Below, piece after piece: positions 32,886 to 41,695 of a DNA stretch of 64,000 bases. The notes under the pieces were generated by a model that worked only from the letters and a program-made list of their open reading frames with translations, did not search any database and was not told the DNA's origin. The translations under genes were made by a program, and so were the position numbers. Source of the DNA: Pseudophaeobacter profundi (GTDB taxonomy: Bacteria; Pseudomonadota; Alphaproteobacteria; Rhodobacterales; Rhodobacteraceae); contig NZ_JARJEF010000011.1 in NCBI RefSeq assembly GCF_029697505.1, forward strand, positions 62,001 to 126,000. The letters run 5' to 3'. Each line of letters opens with the position of its first letter. The first letter of the stretch is position 1.

Positions 32886-33974
32886 ATGACACCAACCGAC
32901 GATCCGATTGACGCACCAGCCGGTGCCACCCCAGCCGCCTCTGCCACAGGGCTGAGCCCGCTGGAAAAGCTGGGCTGGCAGCCGTTTTTTGCGGATCAGG
33001 TGGTGGATGAGGATCTGCAGGCAACCCCGCCGGCGCGCGTTGTCGAGGCCCATCGCAGTGGGCTGCGGGTGCGGGGGGATGGCATTGATCAGCTGGTGCC
33101 GCCCAAGCTGGCCGCCACCGTGGGCGACTGGGTGTTGCTGGATCGGGTGCTGCCGACCTCTAGCCGGGTGCTGGAGCGCAAGAGCCTGTTCAAGCGCCGC
33201 GCGCCGGGCCATGATCGCAGCCTGCAGCTGATTGCTGCCAATACTGACACGAGCTTCATTGTTTCCTCGTGTAATCCGGATTTCAATCTGGCCCGGCTGG
33301 AACGCTATCTGGCGCTTGCCTTTGGCGCGGGCGTAGACCCGGTGATCCTGCTGACCAAGCCGGACCTCTGCGACGACCCGACGCCCTATGTGACCCAGGC
33401 AGAAGCCATCTCGGAGCGGGTGCCTGTGGTGCTGCTGAACGCCAAGAGCGCAGAGGCCAAGGCGCAACTGGCCCCCTGGTGTAAACCTGGCGAAACGCTG
33501 GTGTTTCTTGGGTCCTCCGGGGTGGGGAAATCAACCCTAGTCAACGCGCTGTTTGGCAAGGAAACGGCCGAGACCGCCGCGATCCGCGAAGATGACGCGC
33601 GTGGCCGCCACACCACCCGGCACCGCCACATGCGGTTTCTGCCCAATGGCTGCGCGGTGATGGATACGCCCGGCATGCGTGAATTGCAGATGGCCGAGGC
33701 CGAAAGCGGCATTGCCGATCTGTTTGAGGATCTGACGGAACTGGCCAGCCAGTGCAAATTTCGCAATTGCAAACATCAAAGCGAGCCGGGCTGCGCCCTG
33801 ACCGCCGCCTTGGCAGAGGGCACCATCACCCAGGCGCGACTGGAACGCTGGAACAAGCTGGCGGCAGAGGATTTGTTCAACACCGCCTCGCTGGCAGAGC
33901 GCAAGGGCAGCGACAAGGCGCTGCACAAAACCATTCGCGCGGTTCAGAAACGCAACAAGAAGTCACGCCGCTAG
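32886..33974 (+). CDS. rsgA: Ribosome small-subunit biogenesis GTPase RsgA
   Basis: About 362 residues. Circularly permuted GTPase order: an OB-fold N-domain, then G4 (LLTKPDLC) before G1 (GSSGVGKSTLVNALFG) and G3 (VMDTPGMREL). A zinc-binding tail follows, with CKFRNCKHQSEPGCAL. RsgA tests maturation of the 30S subunit decoding centre. GTG at 32880 is an alternative start two codons upstream. It stands alone after the ctpA terminator and is followed 68 bases on by ada. Confidence 0.94.
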   Translation: MTPTDDPIDAPAGATPAASATGLSPLEKLGWQPFFADQVVDEDLQATPPARVVEAHRSGLRVRGDGIDQLVPPKLAATVGDWVLLDRVLPTSSRVLERKSLFKRRAPGHDRSLQLIAANTDTSFIVSSCNPDFNLARLERYLALAFGAGVDPVILLTKPDLCDDPTPYVTQAEAISERVPVVLLNAKSAEAKAQLAPWCKPGETLVFLGSSGVGKSTLVNALFGKETAETAAIREDDARGRHTTRHRHMRFLPNGCAVMDTPGMRELQMAEAESGIADLFEDLTELASQCKFRNCKHQSEPGCALTAALAEGTITQARLERWNKLAAEDLFNTASLAERKGSDKALHKTIRAVQKRNKKSRR

Positions 33975-34042
33975 GGGGTGTTTTTGACATTAACGCCCGG
34001 AAATCGGCGCCACGCCTTGCCGGGATTGGCTAGGCTGGCCCC

Positions 34043-35107
34043 ATGATGTTTGACCTGCCTGATTCCCAGACGCTCTATACAGCGCTTTGTGCCCGCGATC
34101 CCGCCTATGAAGGGCGCGCCTATGTGGGCGTGTCTTCTACCGGGATTTTTTGTCGCCTGACCTGCCCGGCGCGGAACCCCAAGTTTGAAAACTGTCAGTT
34201 CTTTGCCAGCCCCGGTGCCTGTATCGAGGCGGGGTTTCGCGCTTGCAAACGCTGCAAGCCGCTGAAGGCTGCCGCCGGTGATGACCCGTTGGTGCAACCC
34301 CTGATCGACGCGCTGGAGGCACGCCCGACCCATCGCTGGCGCGAGGGGGATCTGGTGGCATTGGGGCATGATCCCTCTACCGTGCGGCGGGCCTTCAAGC
34401 GCCATTTCGGCATGACCTTTCTGGAAATGGCCCGGCAGCGTCGGCTGCGGGAAGGCTTTACCGCGCTTTCTGCCGGGGCGCCGGTGATTGCGGCGCAGAT
34501 TGATGCGGGCTTTGACAGCCCTTCGGCCTTTCGTGCTGCCTTTGCCCGGTTGGTGGGGATGGCGCCGGGGGCGTTTCGCCGTGATGCATTGCTGCTGGCG
34601 GATTGGATCGACACGCCGCTGGGGGCGATGATCGCCATCAGTTGTCCGCACCGGCTGCATTTGCTGGAATTTGCCGACCGCAAGGCGCTGCCGCGTGAAA
34701 TGATCCGGCTGCAAAAGGCGCAGCCCGGTGGCGTTGGCTTTGGTCGCCCACCGCCAACCCAGCAGATCGCGGCAGAGCTGGCGCGCTATTTCGCCGGAGA
34801 GGTCGCCCGGTTTCAGACGCCGCTGGCGCTGCATGGCACGGCCTTTGAACAAGAGGTCTGGCGCCATCTGTTGCAGATCCCCGCGGGCGAGACCCGCAGC
34901 TATTCGCAGATCGCCCGCGATCTGGGGCGCGCCAGCGCGACACGGGCGGTGGCGCGGGCCAATGGCAGCAACCAGATTGCCGTGGTGATCCCCTGTCATC
35001 GGGTGTTGGCGGCAGATGGCAGCCTGACCGGCTATGGCGGTGGGCTGTGGCGCAAACAGCGTCTGATCGAGATAGAGACCGGATTTCGCAGCCGCCTGAT
35101 GGCCTGA
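34043..35107 (+). CDS. ada: Ada-type bifunctional transcriptional activator / O6-methylguanine methyltransferase
   Basis: A 354-residue adaptive-response protein. The N-terminal zinc domain has the methyl-phosphotriester acceptor in GIFCRLTCPARNP, with further ligands in ACKRCKP. An AraC-type helix-turn-helix follows (about 85-180, FGMTFLEMARQRRLREG; IDAGFDSPSAFRAAFARLVG). The methyltransferase domain has the acceptor cysteine in VIPCHRVLAADGSLTGYGGGLWRK. All three functional parts are intact, so it should repair alkylation and activate its regulon. No second ada-operon gene (alkB, alkA) lies beside it. Confidence 0.95.
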   Translation: MMFDLPDSQTLYTALCARDPAYEGRAYVGVSSTGIFCRLTCPARNPKFENCQFFASPGACIEAGFRACKRCKPLKAAAGDDPLVQPLIDALEARPTHRWREGDLVALGHDPSTVRRAFKRHFGMTFLEMARQRRLREGFTALSAGAPVIAAQIDAGFDSPSAFRAAFARLVGMAPGAFRRDALLLADWIDTPLGAMIAISCPHRLHLLEFADRKALPREMIRLQKAQPGGVGFGRPPPTQQIAAELARYFAGEVARFQTPLALHGTAFEQEVWRHLLQIPAGETRSYSQIARDLGRASATRAVARANGSNQIAVVIPCHRVLAADGSLTGYGGGLWRKQRLIEIETGFRSRLMA

Positions 35108-35122
35108 CCGGCCCTGTTGTGC

Positions 35123-35503
35123 CTAGGTGGTTTCCAGACAGTGGCGGCGAAAGGCCCGTTTCAGCATGTCAAGCTCGGCGCGCAGCAGCTCGATTTCGGC
35201 GCGCATATCATCCACGGCTGCCTCGCCTGCGATCAGGGAAAAGCTGTCCAGCTTCTGCCCGCCGCTGCCGCCTTCGGCGATGACAAAGGTCTGCACCCCA
35301 TCGGCAATGGCCGTTGCCGGAATGGTGATGTGCAGGTTCCATTCAGCATCGGTACTGCCTTCGCTGATCACCACCCCGTCGAGCGGGCGATCCTGAAACA
35401 GGACCTGGATATCGGGCGGCAGGCCAGTGTCGTTGGCGCCGGTGATCACGCCTTCCCAGGTGCCATTGCGAAAGCGGATCTTGGTAACGGTGAGCTTGCT
35501 CAT
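35123..35503 (-). CDS. Hypothetical protein with C-terminal coiled coil
   Basis: A 126-residue protein, MSKLTVTKIRFRNGTWEGVI..., whose first 90 residues look beta-rich (alternating hydrophobics, several Gly/Asp turns). The end (AAVDDMRAEIELLRAELDMLKRAF) is a short coiled coil with heptad leucines, suggesting oligomerisation. No signal peptide or catalytic motif. It sits 11 bases downstream of the DUF6478-like gene on the same strand, so both are likely cotranscribed. Function not recognised; it looks conserved but lineage-restricted. Confidence 0.75.
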   Translation of the reverse strand: MSKLTVTKIRFRNGTWEGVITGANDTGLPPDIQVLFQDRPLDGVVISEGSTDAEWNLHITIPATAIADGVQTFVIAEGGSGGQKLDSFSLIAGEAAVDDMRAEIELLRAELDMLKRAFRRHCLETT

Positions 35504-35514
35504 CTTTCGGGGCC

Positions 35515-36276
35515 TCAGATATTGGCGCGACGATAGCGCGCAAAGGTCAGATCGCGGAGTATCACCTGGTTCATGTCCGGCGCTTCAAAGATAAGATCCA
35601 GCCAGATCCGCTCGATGCGCTTTTCGTTCAGGGTGGAATAGGCGAGGTCATATTCGACGGTGACGTTTTTTTCACCCAGGGGCAATTCGCGCACCAGCTG
35701 TTCGGTATTGGGCCCATGGCGAATGTTCAGCCGGGCAAAGATCTCCAGCGGCTTTTCGCTCTCCAGGATCGTGTCGACGCGGATCAGGTGGTGCCGGGCA
35801 AGGTTGGTACAGGCTTCGGGCGGCAGATCCACCACCAGCGACAGGAAAGAGCCGTCAAACTTGAACACATCCATGCGCAGGCCAAAAGGTGCCAGATCTT
35901 CTTCGCGGCTGTTGCGTAGCTGGCGCAGGGTCAGTTCGGAAATGCTGCAATCATGGAACAGGCTGACCTCATCGCTGAGCCTGGATTTCGACGGCACCGA
36001 AGACAGCCCCGGAGTAGGCAGCGGCCCGCGCCAGAGCTCTGGTCGCCAGGACCAATCGGTGCCATGCGGGCGGGGAAAGGCGGAAGTTCCGATCTGCGGC
36101 AAGGCCAGGCGTCCGTCTGCGATATGGATCAGCCGGTCCAGCTGGCCATGCAGGGCGCGCGCCTGATTGCGCTGCTGGCGCAGCTGCGGCAGCGCCATGG
36201 TTGCGGCCTGCGCCACTTCGCGCCGCCAGCGGCGCAGCGCCAGCCGGTGAAACACCCTGTTCAATAAACCGCCCAT
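35515..36276 (-). CDS. DUF6478-like hypothetical protein
   Basis: A 253-residue protein with a basic N-terminal helix (MGGLLNRVFHRLALRRWRREV) and a short coiled stretch. A beta-rich body with DWSWRPELWRGPLPTPGLSSV and EVSLFHDCSISELTLRQLRN follows, patterns I associate with the roseobacter family DUF6478. No membrane helix; the basic N-terminus could be peripherally membrane- or nucleic-acid-associated. Paired with the 126-residue coiled-coil gene downstream. The family name is from memory and moderately certain; function unknown. Confidence 0.7.
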   Translation of the reverse strand: MGGLLNRVFHRLALRRWRREVAQAATMALPQLRQQRNQARALHGQLDRLIHIADGRLALPQIGTSAFPRPHGTDWSWRPELWRGPLPTPGLSSVPSKSRLSDEVSLFHDCSISELTLRQLRNSREEDLAPFGLRMDVFKFDGSFLSLVVDLPPEACTNLARHHLIRVDTILESEKPLEIFARLNIRHGPNTEQLVRELPLGEKNVTVEYDLAYSTLNEKRIERIWLDLIFEAPDMNQVILRDLTFARYRRANI

Positions 36277-36354
36277 ATCGCCTGTCGCTACCTTTGATTG
36301 CCCGCCAGCCTGTGCGGGTGCCTGTCCCCAGATCGGGATCTTTGTTCTGGCCTG

Positions 36355-37284
36355 TCAGTCCACTGTCAATCTAGCCGGGGCAGCGGGGTGAAATAAACCT
36401 GCAATTTTTTGCCGCATTGATTGTTGCTGGCGGTGTTTCTGCGGCGGCTCTTGCGCTGCCGGGCTGGCGGCGGCGGTCGGGCGCGCCCTGGGGCGCAGGC
36501 CTGATGCCGTCTGCGGGGCTGCGGCAGGCGCGGTTGCACCGGGAGCGGCCGTGGCTGGCCCTGCCTGGCTGGCGGCGAGGCTGCGCCGGGCCATCTCGGT
36601 CAACAGATCCGCGCCGTTTCGCCCAAGCAGCGGGCTGCCTTCGGGTGCATAAAGCGCCAGCACCACCAGCTGATCCCCGATCACAAAGGCACCACGCCAA
36701 TGATCGGCGCTTGCGGCGGACACACCCATCGCGCCATGGCCGGGCCAGCGCAGTTTGATCAGCGGCAACAGGCCTTTGTCATTGTAAGACAACATCTGCG
36801 CCCCCGCGGCAGAGCGGGCCAGTTCGGCGGTTGAGGGCGGCGCGCTCTGGCTGGTCTTGCCCAGGGTGGCCGTGATCACGGCGGCGCGGTGACGACCAAA
36901 CAGGCTAGGACCCTGCAACAGATTGCAGCGCGGCAGCAGGGCAAAGCCGCCATCGGGATCTTGGCGCAGCGTCGCCTGGTCAATGCAGTGTCCCCTGGGG
37001 GCCACCAGGGTGACGGCACCTTTGGCCAGGCGGACCTGTGTTTTCGTCTGTCCCGGCGCAGCCCCCTGCGGCGAAGTCTGGCCAAATCCTGTGCTGGGGG
37101 CGGCAAAGGAAAACCCGGTTTCTGGCAGTGGTCCGCAGGCCGACAGAGCACCGATAAGGGCAAGGGCGGCAAGGCGTGCCGCTCTCCCGCCAGGGGCGCG
37201 CCGCTGCGCGGTCCGCCACAGTCTCCAGCGCCCATTCAGCCCGGTGTGCAGTTCCGGGGGCCGGTGTCGCGTGATTGCATTCAT
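36355..37284 (-). CDS. Hypothetical lipoprotein
   Basis: About 309 residues. The N-terminus carries a basic stretch, a hydrophobic helix and a lipobox (LALIGALSAC), predicting lipidation and outer- or inner-membrane attachment. The middle (residues about 60-220) is a globular domain with paired cysteines (GHCIDQATL; LPRCNLLQ) that could form a disulfide. The C-terminal ~90 residues are an Ala/Pro/Arg-rich low-complexity tail. The start at 37284 puts the lipobox at a normal distance; an ATG at 37368 is too far upstream. It is divergent from the pseudo-ABC/cyclic-nucleotide gene and shares its regulatory gap. Function not recognised. Confidence 0.7.
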   Translation of the reverse strand: MNAITRHRPPELHTGLNGRWRLWRTAQRRAPGGRAARLAALALIGALSACGPLPETGFSFAAPSTGFGQTSPQGAAPGQTKTQVRLAKGAVTLVAPRGHCIDQATLRQDPDGGFALLPRCNLLQGPSLFGRHRAAVITATLGKTSQSAPPSTAELARSAAGAQMLSYNDKGLLPLIKLRWPGHGAMGVSAASADHWRGAFVIGDQLVVLALYAPEGSPLLGRNGADLLTEMARRSLAASQAGPATAAPGATAPAAAPQTASGLRPRARPTAAASPAAQEPPQKHRQQQSMRQKIAGLFHPAAPARLTVD

Positions 37285-37396
37285 CTGTGTTGGTCTTCTG
37301 GCCACGCGGGCCAGCCCTTGTTGCCCCGGAACTGGGGTCTGTTGTTCTGGGAGGTGCAATAATTCCACCCTTTCGGCAGCGCAAGTGAACAGAAGC

Positions 37397-37410
37397 GTGA
37401 CCTAGATCAC
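37397..37410. promoter_or_regulatory. Putative CRP/FNR-family operator
   Basis: GTGA-CCTAGA-TCAC is a perfect CRP-like palindrome. It lies in the divergent gap, 113 bases before the lipoprotein ATG and 131 bases before the pseudo-ABC ATG. A TTGACA hexamer at 37450-37455 could be a -35 element for the rightward gene, but I see no good -10 at the right spacing. Confidence 0.45.
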
Positions 37411-37540
37411 CTTGCTTTTGTCCAATATGGTGCATACCCAGGCCAGGTTTTGACACAGTGACTCAGTTTCTGCTGCACGGGGCAAGCTGGTGGCCAGTGC
37501 AAGACCCTACCGTGCAGCTTTTATGCCACAAGGACCGGCT

Positions 37541-40500
37541 ATGCCATCAACGCTGTTTTTGTTTATCTGGCGCTATTCCAAGCGGCAGCAATTGGGGCTT
37601 CTGGCGCTGACGCTGCTGATCTTTCCCTTTCTCTATGCCGCCTTGGAACTGCCCAAGCGGATCATCAACGATGCCATCGGCGCGCCGGAACCCATTGTCA
37701 TGGTCTGGGGACATGAGATGAGCCAGGTCGGCTATCTGCTGGTGCTGTGCTGTGGCTTTCTGGCGGCAGTTGTGGTGGCCGGGGTGCTGAAGATGCGGCT
37801 GAACACCGCCAAGGGCGTGGTGGCGGAACGGTTGCTGCGGCGGCTGCGCTATAGTCTGATCAGCCGGATGATCCGCTTTCCCAAGCCCTATTTCCGCACC
37901 ACCAGCCAGGGGGAACTGGTGTCGATGATCACCTCGGAAAGCGAACCCATGGGCGGCTTGATGGGCGATGCGCTGGCGCAGCCGGTGTTTCAGGCGGGGC
38001 AGATGCTGACCATCGTGGTCTTCTTGTTCATGCAGAGCGTCTGGTTCGGGCTGGTGTCGATCGCGCTGATCCCATTGCAGGCCTGGCTGATCCCGCTATT
38101 GCAGCGCCAGATTAACCTGCTGAACAAAGAGCGCATCCAGGAGGTGCGCGCCCTGGCCGCCGAAATCGGGGAAACCGCCGCCGGGATCTCCGATCTGCGG
38201 GGCAATGGCGGCTGGCGGTTTCGTCTGGCGCAGATCTCGGATCGGCTGGGGCGTTTGTTTGAAATCCGCCGCCGGATTTACAACAAGAAATACTTCATGA
38301 AGTTCCTCAATAACCTGATCGGCCATATGACACCTTTTGTGTTTTATTCCGCTGGTGGGGTTCTGGCGATCCGCGGTGAAATCACCGTTGGCGCGTTGGT
38401 GGCGGGACTGGCGGCCTACAAGGATCTGTCAGCCCCCTGGAAAGAGCTGTTGACCTACTACAATCAGGTGCAGGACATGGGGCTGCGCTGGTCGATCATG
38501 ACCGAACGCTTTGCCCCCAAGGGTATGATCGATGCGGCCCTGATCGAGGGCATGCCCGAGGATCTGCCGCATCTGCGCGGCGATGTGGTGTTTCGCAATG
38601 TGTCGCTGCGCGATGGCGATGGCAATATGGTGCTGGAAGATCTTTCCCTCACCATTCCCGAAGGCGCGCGGGTGGCGGTGCAGGCCAGCAGTGACGCTGA
38701 GCGCCGGGCCTTTGCCCAGTTGCTGACCCGCGATGTGCTGCCGACGCGGGGCTCTATTCTGCTGGGCGGGCACCGGCTGGAGGCGCTGCATCAGGGGGTG
38801 ATTGCGGCGCGGGTTGGCTATGCCTATTCGCAGCCCTATCTGTTTGACGGCTCGCTGGGGGATAATGTGCTGATGCCGCTGCGGGCGACCCCGCAGTTGC
38901 CACGCCCTTCGGTGCGGACCCAGCGCCAGATCGCCGAGGCAGGGCGCGCAGGCAATAGCGCCGACCCGCTTGAGGCGGATTGGGTCAATCCGGCGCTGGC
39001 CGGGCTGGGGTCTGAAGGCGATCTGCGCGACTGGTGGTTCCAGCTGATAGAGGCCATGGGCGTCGATCAAGAGCTGTTCCGCCGCACCCTGAAGACGCAG
39101 TTTCAGATCGGCAGCCATCCGGCGCTGGAACAACAGATCGTGGCGCTGCGGCCACTGATCAAGCAGCGGCTGCTGGCGGCGGGGCTGGACGATGTGGTGC
39201 ATCACTTTGATCCTGACAGCTTTCATCCGGCGGTGCCCCTGGCCGTCAATATCCTGTTTGCCGCCCCCCGACGAGACATCCCCCCGGAAGAGCTGCTGGC
39301 ACCTGGGCGGCTGTTTTATCAGGTGATCCAGGACCAACATCTGGAAACCGAGACCCTGGGCATTGGTCTTGGCGTGGCAGAGATCCTGGTCAAGACCTTT
39401 GGCCGCGACAACTATGACCACCCGCTGTTCCAACGGCTTGGCATGGATGAAGCGCTTTATGCCCGCCTGTGCAGCGCCGTAGAGGAACATACTGCCCTGC
39501 AAAGCCAGTCGCCGGTGCCCGCCGAAGGGCTTAGCGAAGCGGCGCGGGCCAGTTTGATGACCATTCCGTTCTTGCTCTCGGCCGAGCAGATAGGCCCCGG
39601 TTTTCCAAATGGGTTCAAGGCGCGCATTCTGAACATTCGCGCCACCATCGGTGCGGCCTTGCGGGCGCGTTCTGGCGGGCTGTTTGTTGCGCTGGATCCG
39701 GCGGCCTATGTGCCGCGCCTCTCGGTGCTGGAAAACGCGCTCTATGGTAAAATCTCGCGCCATGCCGGCAACAAGGCGCATCAGGTCGAAGCCCTGGTGA
39801 GCGAGGTGATGACCGAACAGGGGCTGAACAAACGGCTGGCCCTGATCCTTTACGATCTTCCCTCTGGGCTGGGCGGGTCGTTGTTGGATCCGATGTTCCG
39901 CGAGCGTGCAGCCTTTACCCGTGCGGCAATCAAACGCCCCGACATCCTGATCCTGGATCGGGCCCTGGCCAGCCATGATTCCGCCAGCCGCCTGCGCACC
40001 CGCGACCGGCTGCGCGATCTGCTGCCCGCCAGCACCATGATCTTCATGGAGGACGAATTCCGCCACCCAGAGCGCTATGATCTGTTTGTCGAGATCCGCG
40101 ATGGCCGTATCGACGGGGTTGAACGGCGGATGGATCCCAGCCCCGAGGGGATGGCGGCAGAGGATTTCCGGCAAAAAGCCGAGGTGATTGCCCGCGCCGA
40201 TCTGTTTGCGCAGCTGGACACCCGCAACCAGCGCCTACTGGCCTTTTCCGCCCAGTGGCACCGGGTGGCACAGGGGGAGCTGGTGTTTGCCCAAGGCGAA
40301 AGCGGCGATGCCGTCTATCTCTGTCTGGAGGGGCGGGCAGAGCTGTTCTGGCCCGAGACCTCGGGCGGTGATGGGGGGATCGGCGCGGTGCCGGTGACCG
40401 TGATCGAGCCGGGCCGCTTGATTGGCGATCTGGCAGTGATCTTGCAGCAACCGCGCGAAATGGACCTGCGCGCCGTGGTCGACTGCCTGTTTCTGCGCAT

Positions 40501-40717
40501 CGGCGCCGAGGAATATCGCGCGGTGATCGAGAGCGATGCCAAGGTCGCTACCCAGTTGCTGGAGACGGTCGCGGGACATTTGGTGGGCCTAGCAAAACAG
40601 GTGCGGCTTGCCGGGTTTCCGGTGGCAGAGCCGCTGGAGGTTGCAGTCTTTCCCGTTTCGGGCTCTGGTGTGTCTGGCGCGGATGAGCCCGGATCTTGTG
40701 ATGCGCCGGACAGATGA
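37541..40717 (+). CDS. ABC-transporter-like membrane protein with degenerate ATPase and cyclic-nucleotide-binding domain
   Basis: About 1,058 residues. Residues about 1-310 form an ABC exporter-type six-helix membrane domain (FLFIWRYSKRQQLGLLALT; FRTTSQGELVSMITSESEPM). The ATPase region that follows lacks its catalytic marks. Walker A is replaced by VQASSDAERRAF near 378, Walker B reads ILILDRALASHD near 801, with R where the catalytic E belongs, and the signature reads LPSGLGGSLLDP. The two halves are separated by a roughly 300-residue insertion. The C-terminal part (about 895-1020) is a CRP-type nucleotide-binding beta-roll (GELVFAQGESGDAVYLCLEGRAEL; GRLIGDLAVILQQPREM). ATP hydrolysis is unlikely. 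Role unknown; possibly a nucleotide-gated membrane sensor. The start at 37541 has AAGGA upstream. Confidence 0.82.
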   Translation: MPSTLFLFIWRYSKRQQLGLLALTLLIFPFLYAALELPKRIINDAIGAPEPIVMVWGHEMSQVGYLLVLCCGFLAAVVVAGVLKMRLNTAKGVVAERLLRRLRYSLISRMIRFPKPYFRTTSQGELVSMITSESEPMGGLMGDALAQPVFQAGQMLTIVVFLFMQSVWFGLVSIALIPLQAWLIPLLQRQINLLNKERIQEVRALAAEIGETAAGISDLRGNGGWRFRLAQISDRLGRLFEIRRRIYNKKYFMKFLNNLIGHMTPFVFYSAGGVLAIRGEITVGALVAGLAAYKDLSAPWKELLTYYNQVQDMGLRWSIMTERFAPKGMIDAALIEGMPEDLPHLRGDVVFRNVSLRDGDGNMVLEDLSLTIPEGARVAVQASSDAERRAFAQLLTRDVLPTRGSILLGGHRLEALHQGVIAARVGYAYSQPYLFDGSLGDNVLMPLRATPQLPRPSVRTQRQIAEAGRAGNSADPLEADWVNPALAGLGSEGDLRDWWFQLIEAMGVDQELFRRTLKTQFQIGSHPALEQQIVALRPLIKQRLLAAGLDDVVHHFDPDSFHPAVPLAVNILFAAPRRDIPPEELLAPGRLFYQVIQDQHLETETLGIGLGVAEILVKTFGRDNYDHPLFQRLGMDEALYARLCSAVEEHTALQSQSPVPAEGLSEAARASLMTIPFLLSAEQIGPGFPNGFKARILNIRATIGAALRARSGGLFVALDPAAYVPRLSVLENALYGKISRHAGNKAHQVEALVSEVMTEQGLNKRLALILYDLPSGLGGSLLDPMFRERAAFTRAAIKRPDILILDRALASHDSASRLRTRDRLRDLLPASTMIFMEDEFRHPERYDLFVEIRDGRIDGVERRMDPSPEGMAAEDFRQKAEVIARADLFAQLDTRNQRLLAFSAQWHRVAQGELVFAQGESGDAVYLCLEGRAELFWPETSGGDGGIGAVPVTVIEPGRLIGDLAVILQQPREMDLRAVVDCLFLRIGAEEYRAVIESDAKVATQLLETVAGHLVGLAKQVRLAGFPVAEPLEVAVFPVSGSGVSGADEPGSCDAPDR

Positions 40718-40741
40718 GACCCAGACAGAGGGCCATGTAAT

Positions 40742-41632
40742 ATGAATGCAGAATCCGCTTATCAGGCGCATGAAACCCTGGTGGCACCGGGGCGGGCGAA
40801 ATCCCATATCTGGCGGATACTGGCCGGGCTTGGCATCATTGCAGGGGTCAGCTACGCGTTGAACCTTGGGGCCTTCTTGCTGGTTCTGCAGCTGAGCTCT
40901 GCGGCGGATCTGGCGGCGGTGGTACAGGGCAGCACGCCTGCGGCAATGCTGCTGGTGCTGGTAACCTTTGGCTTTATGGCGCTGGGTGCCGGCGTCGCGG
41001 CGCGGCTGTTGCAGGGGCGCTCTTTTGTCAGCCTGGTCGGGCCGTTGGCGCCTCTGCTGCATCAGTTTACCCGGGTCTTTTTGCGGTTGCTGATTGTCTT
41101 TGGCATCGTTCTGGTGCTGCCGCCTTATGATTTTGGCGCGCCGCTGGTGCCCAATCTCGCGCTGTCGCTCTGGCTGGGGCTGCTGCCACTGTCGCTTTTG
41201 GCGGTTCTGGTGCAGGTCAGCGCCGAAGAGGTGGTGTTTCGTGGCTATTTGCAACAGGCGCTGGCGGCGCGATTTCAAAACCCGCTGATCTGGCTGCTGC
41301 TGCCCTCGGCGCTGTTTGGGCTGGCCCATTACATGCCGCAAGAGGCCGGCGACAATGCGTGGCTCTTGTGTCTGTGGGCCATGGGCTTTGGCTTGGTCAC
41401 GGCAGACCTGACCGCGCGGGCAGGCACGCTTGGCCCAGCCATTGCGGTGCATTTCTTTAACAATATCGTTGCCTTGCTGGTTGTGGCATCGCCCAGCAGC
41501 CTGAACGGGCTGGGGCTTTACCTGCTGCCCTATGATCTGTCGGATGTGGCAGGGTTGCGGCCCTGGCTGATGGTGGACTGCGCGACGATGCTGGTGGCCT
41601 GGCTGGTGGCGCGGTTGGCGATACGGCGCTGA
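40742..41632 (+). CDS. CPBP family intramembrane metalloprotease
   Basis: A 296-residue multi-helix membrane protein. Abi/CAAX-protease motifs are present and ordered: EEVVFRGYLQQAL (EExxxR), then SALFGLAHYMP (FxxxH), then GPAIAVHFFNNIVAL (HxxxN). Bacterial relatives cleave membrane-embedded substrates or act in bacteriocin self-protection. It begins 24 bases after the pseudo-ABC gene on the same strand, so the two may be cotranscribed, then accD follows after 63 bases. Substrate unknown. Confidence 0.9.
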   Translation: MNAESAYQAHETLVAPGRAKSHIWRILAGLGIIAGVSYALNLGAFLLVLQLSSAADLAAVVQGSTPAAMLLVLVTFGFMALGAGVAARLLQGRSFVSLVGPLAPLLHQFTRVFLRLLIVFGIVLVLPPYDFGAPLVPNLALSLWLGLLPLSLLAVLVQVSAEEVVFRGYLQQALAARFQNPLIWLLLPSALFGLAHYMPQEAGDNAWLLCLWAMGFGLVTADLTARAGTLGPAIAVHFFNNIVALLVVASPSSLNGLGLYLLPYDLSDVAGLRPWLMVDCATMLVAWLVARLAIRR

Positions 41633-41695
41633 TTGCAATTCGCGTCAATGCACCTTATCTGGGATGCCAAACCGGCCCCCCGATAGAGGCATGAT

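Noticed and set aside
38429-40174. A 581-codon minus-strand frame across the pseudo-ABC gene
   Set aside because: Antisense to a gene with recognisable ABC-membrane and nucleotide-binding domains; composition is shadow-like.
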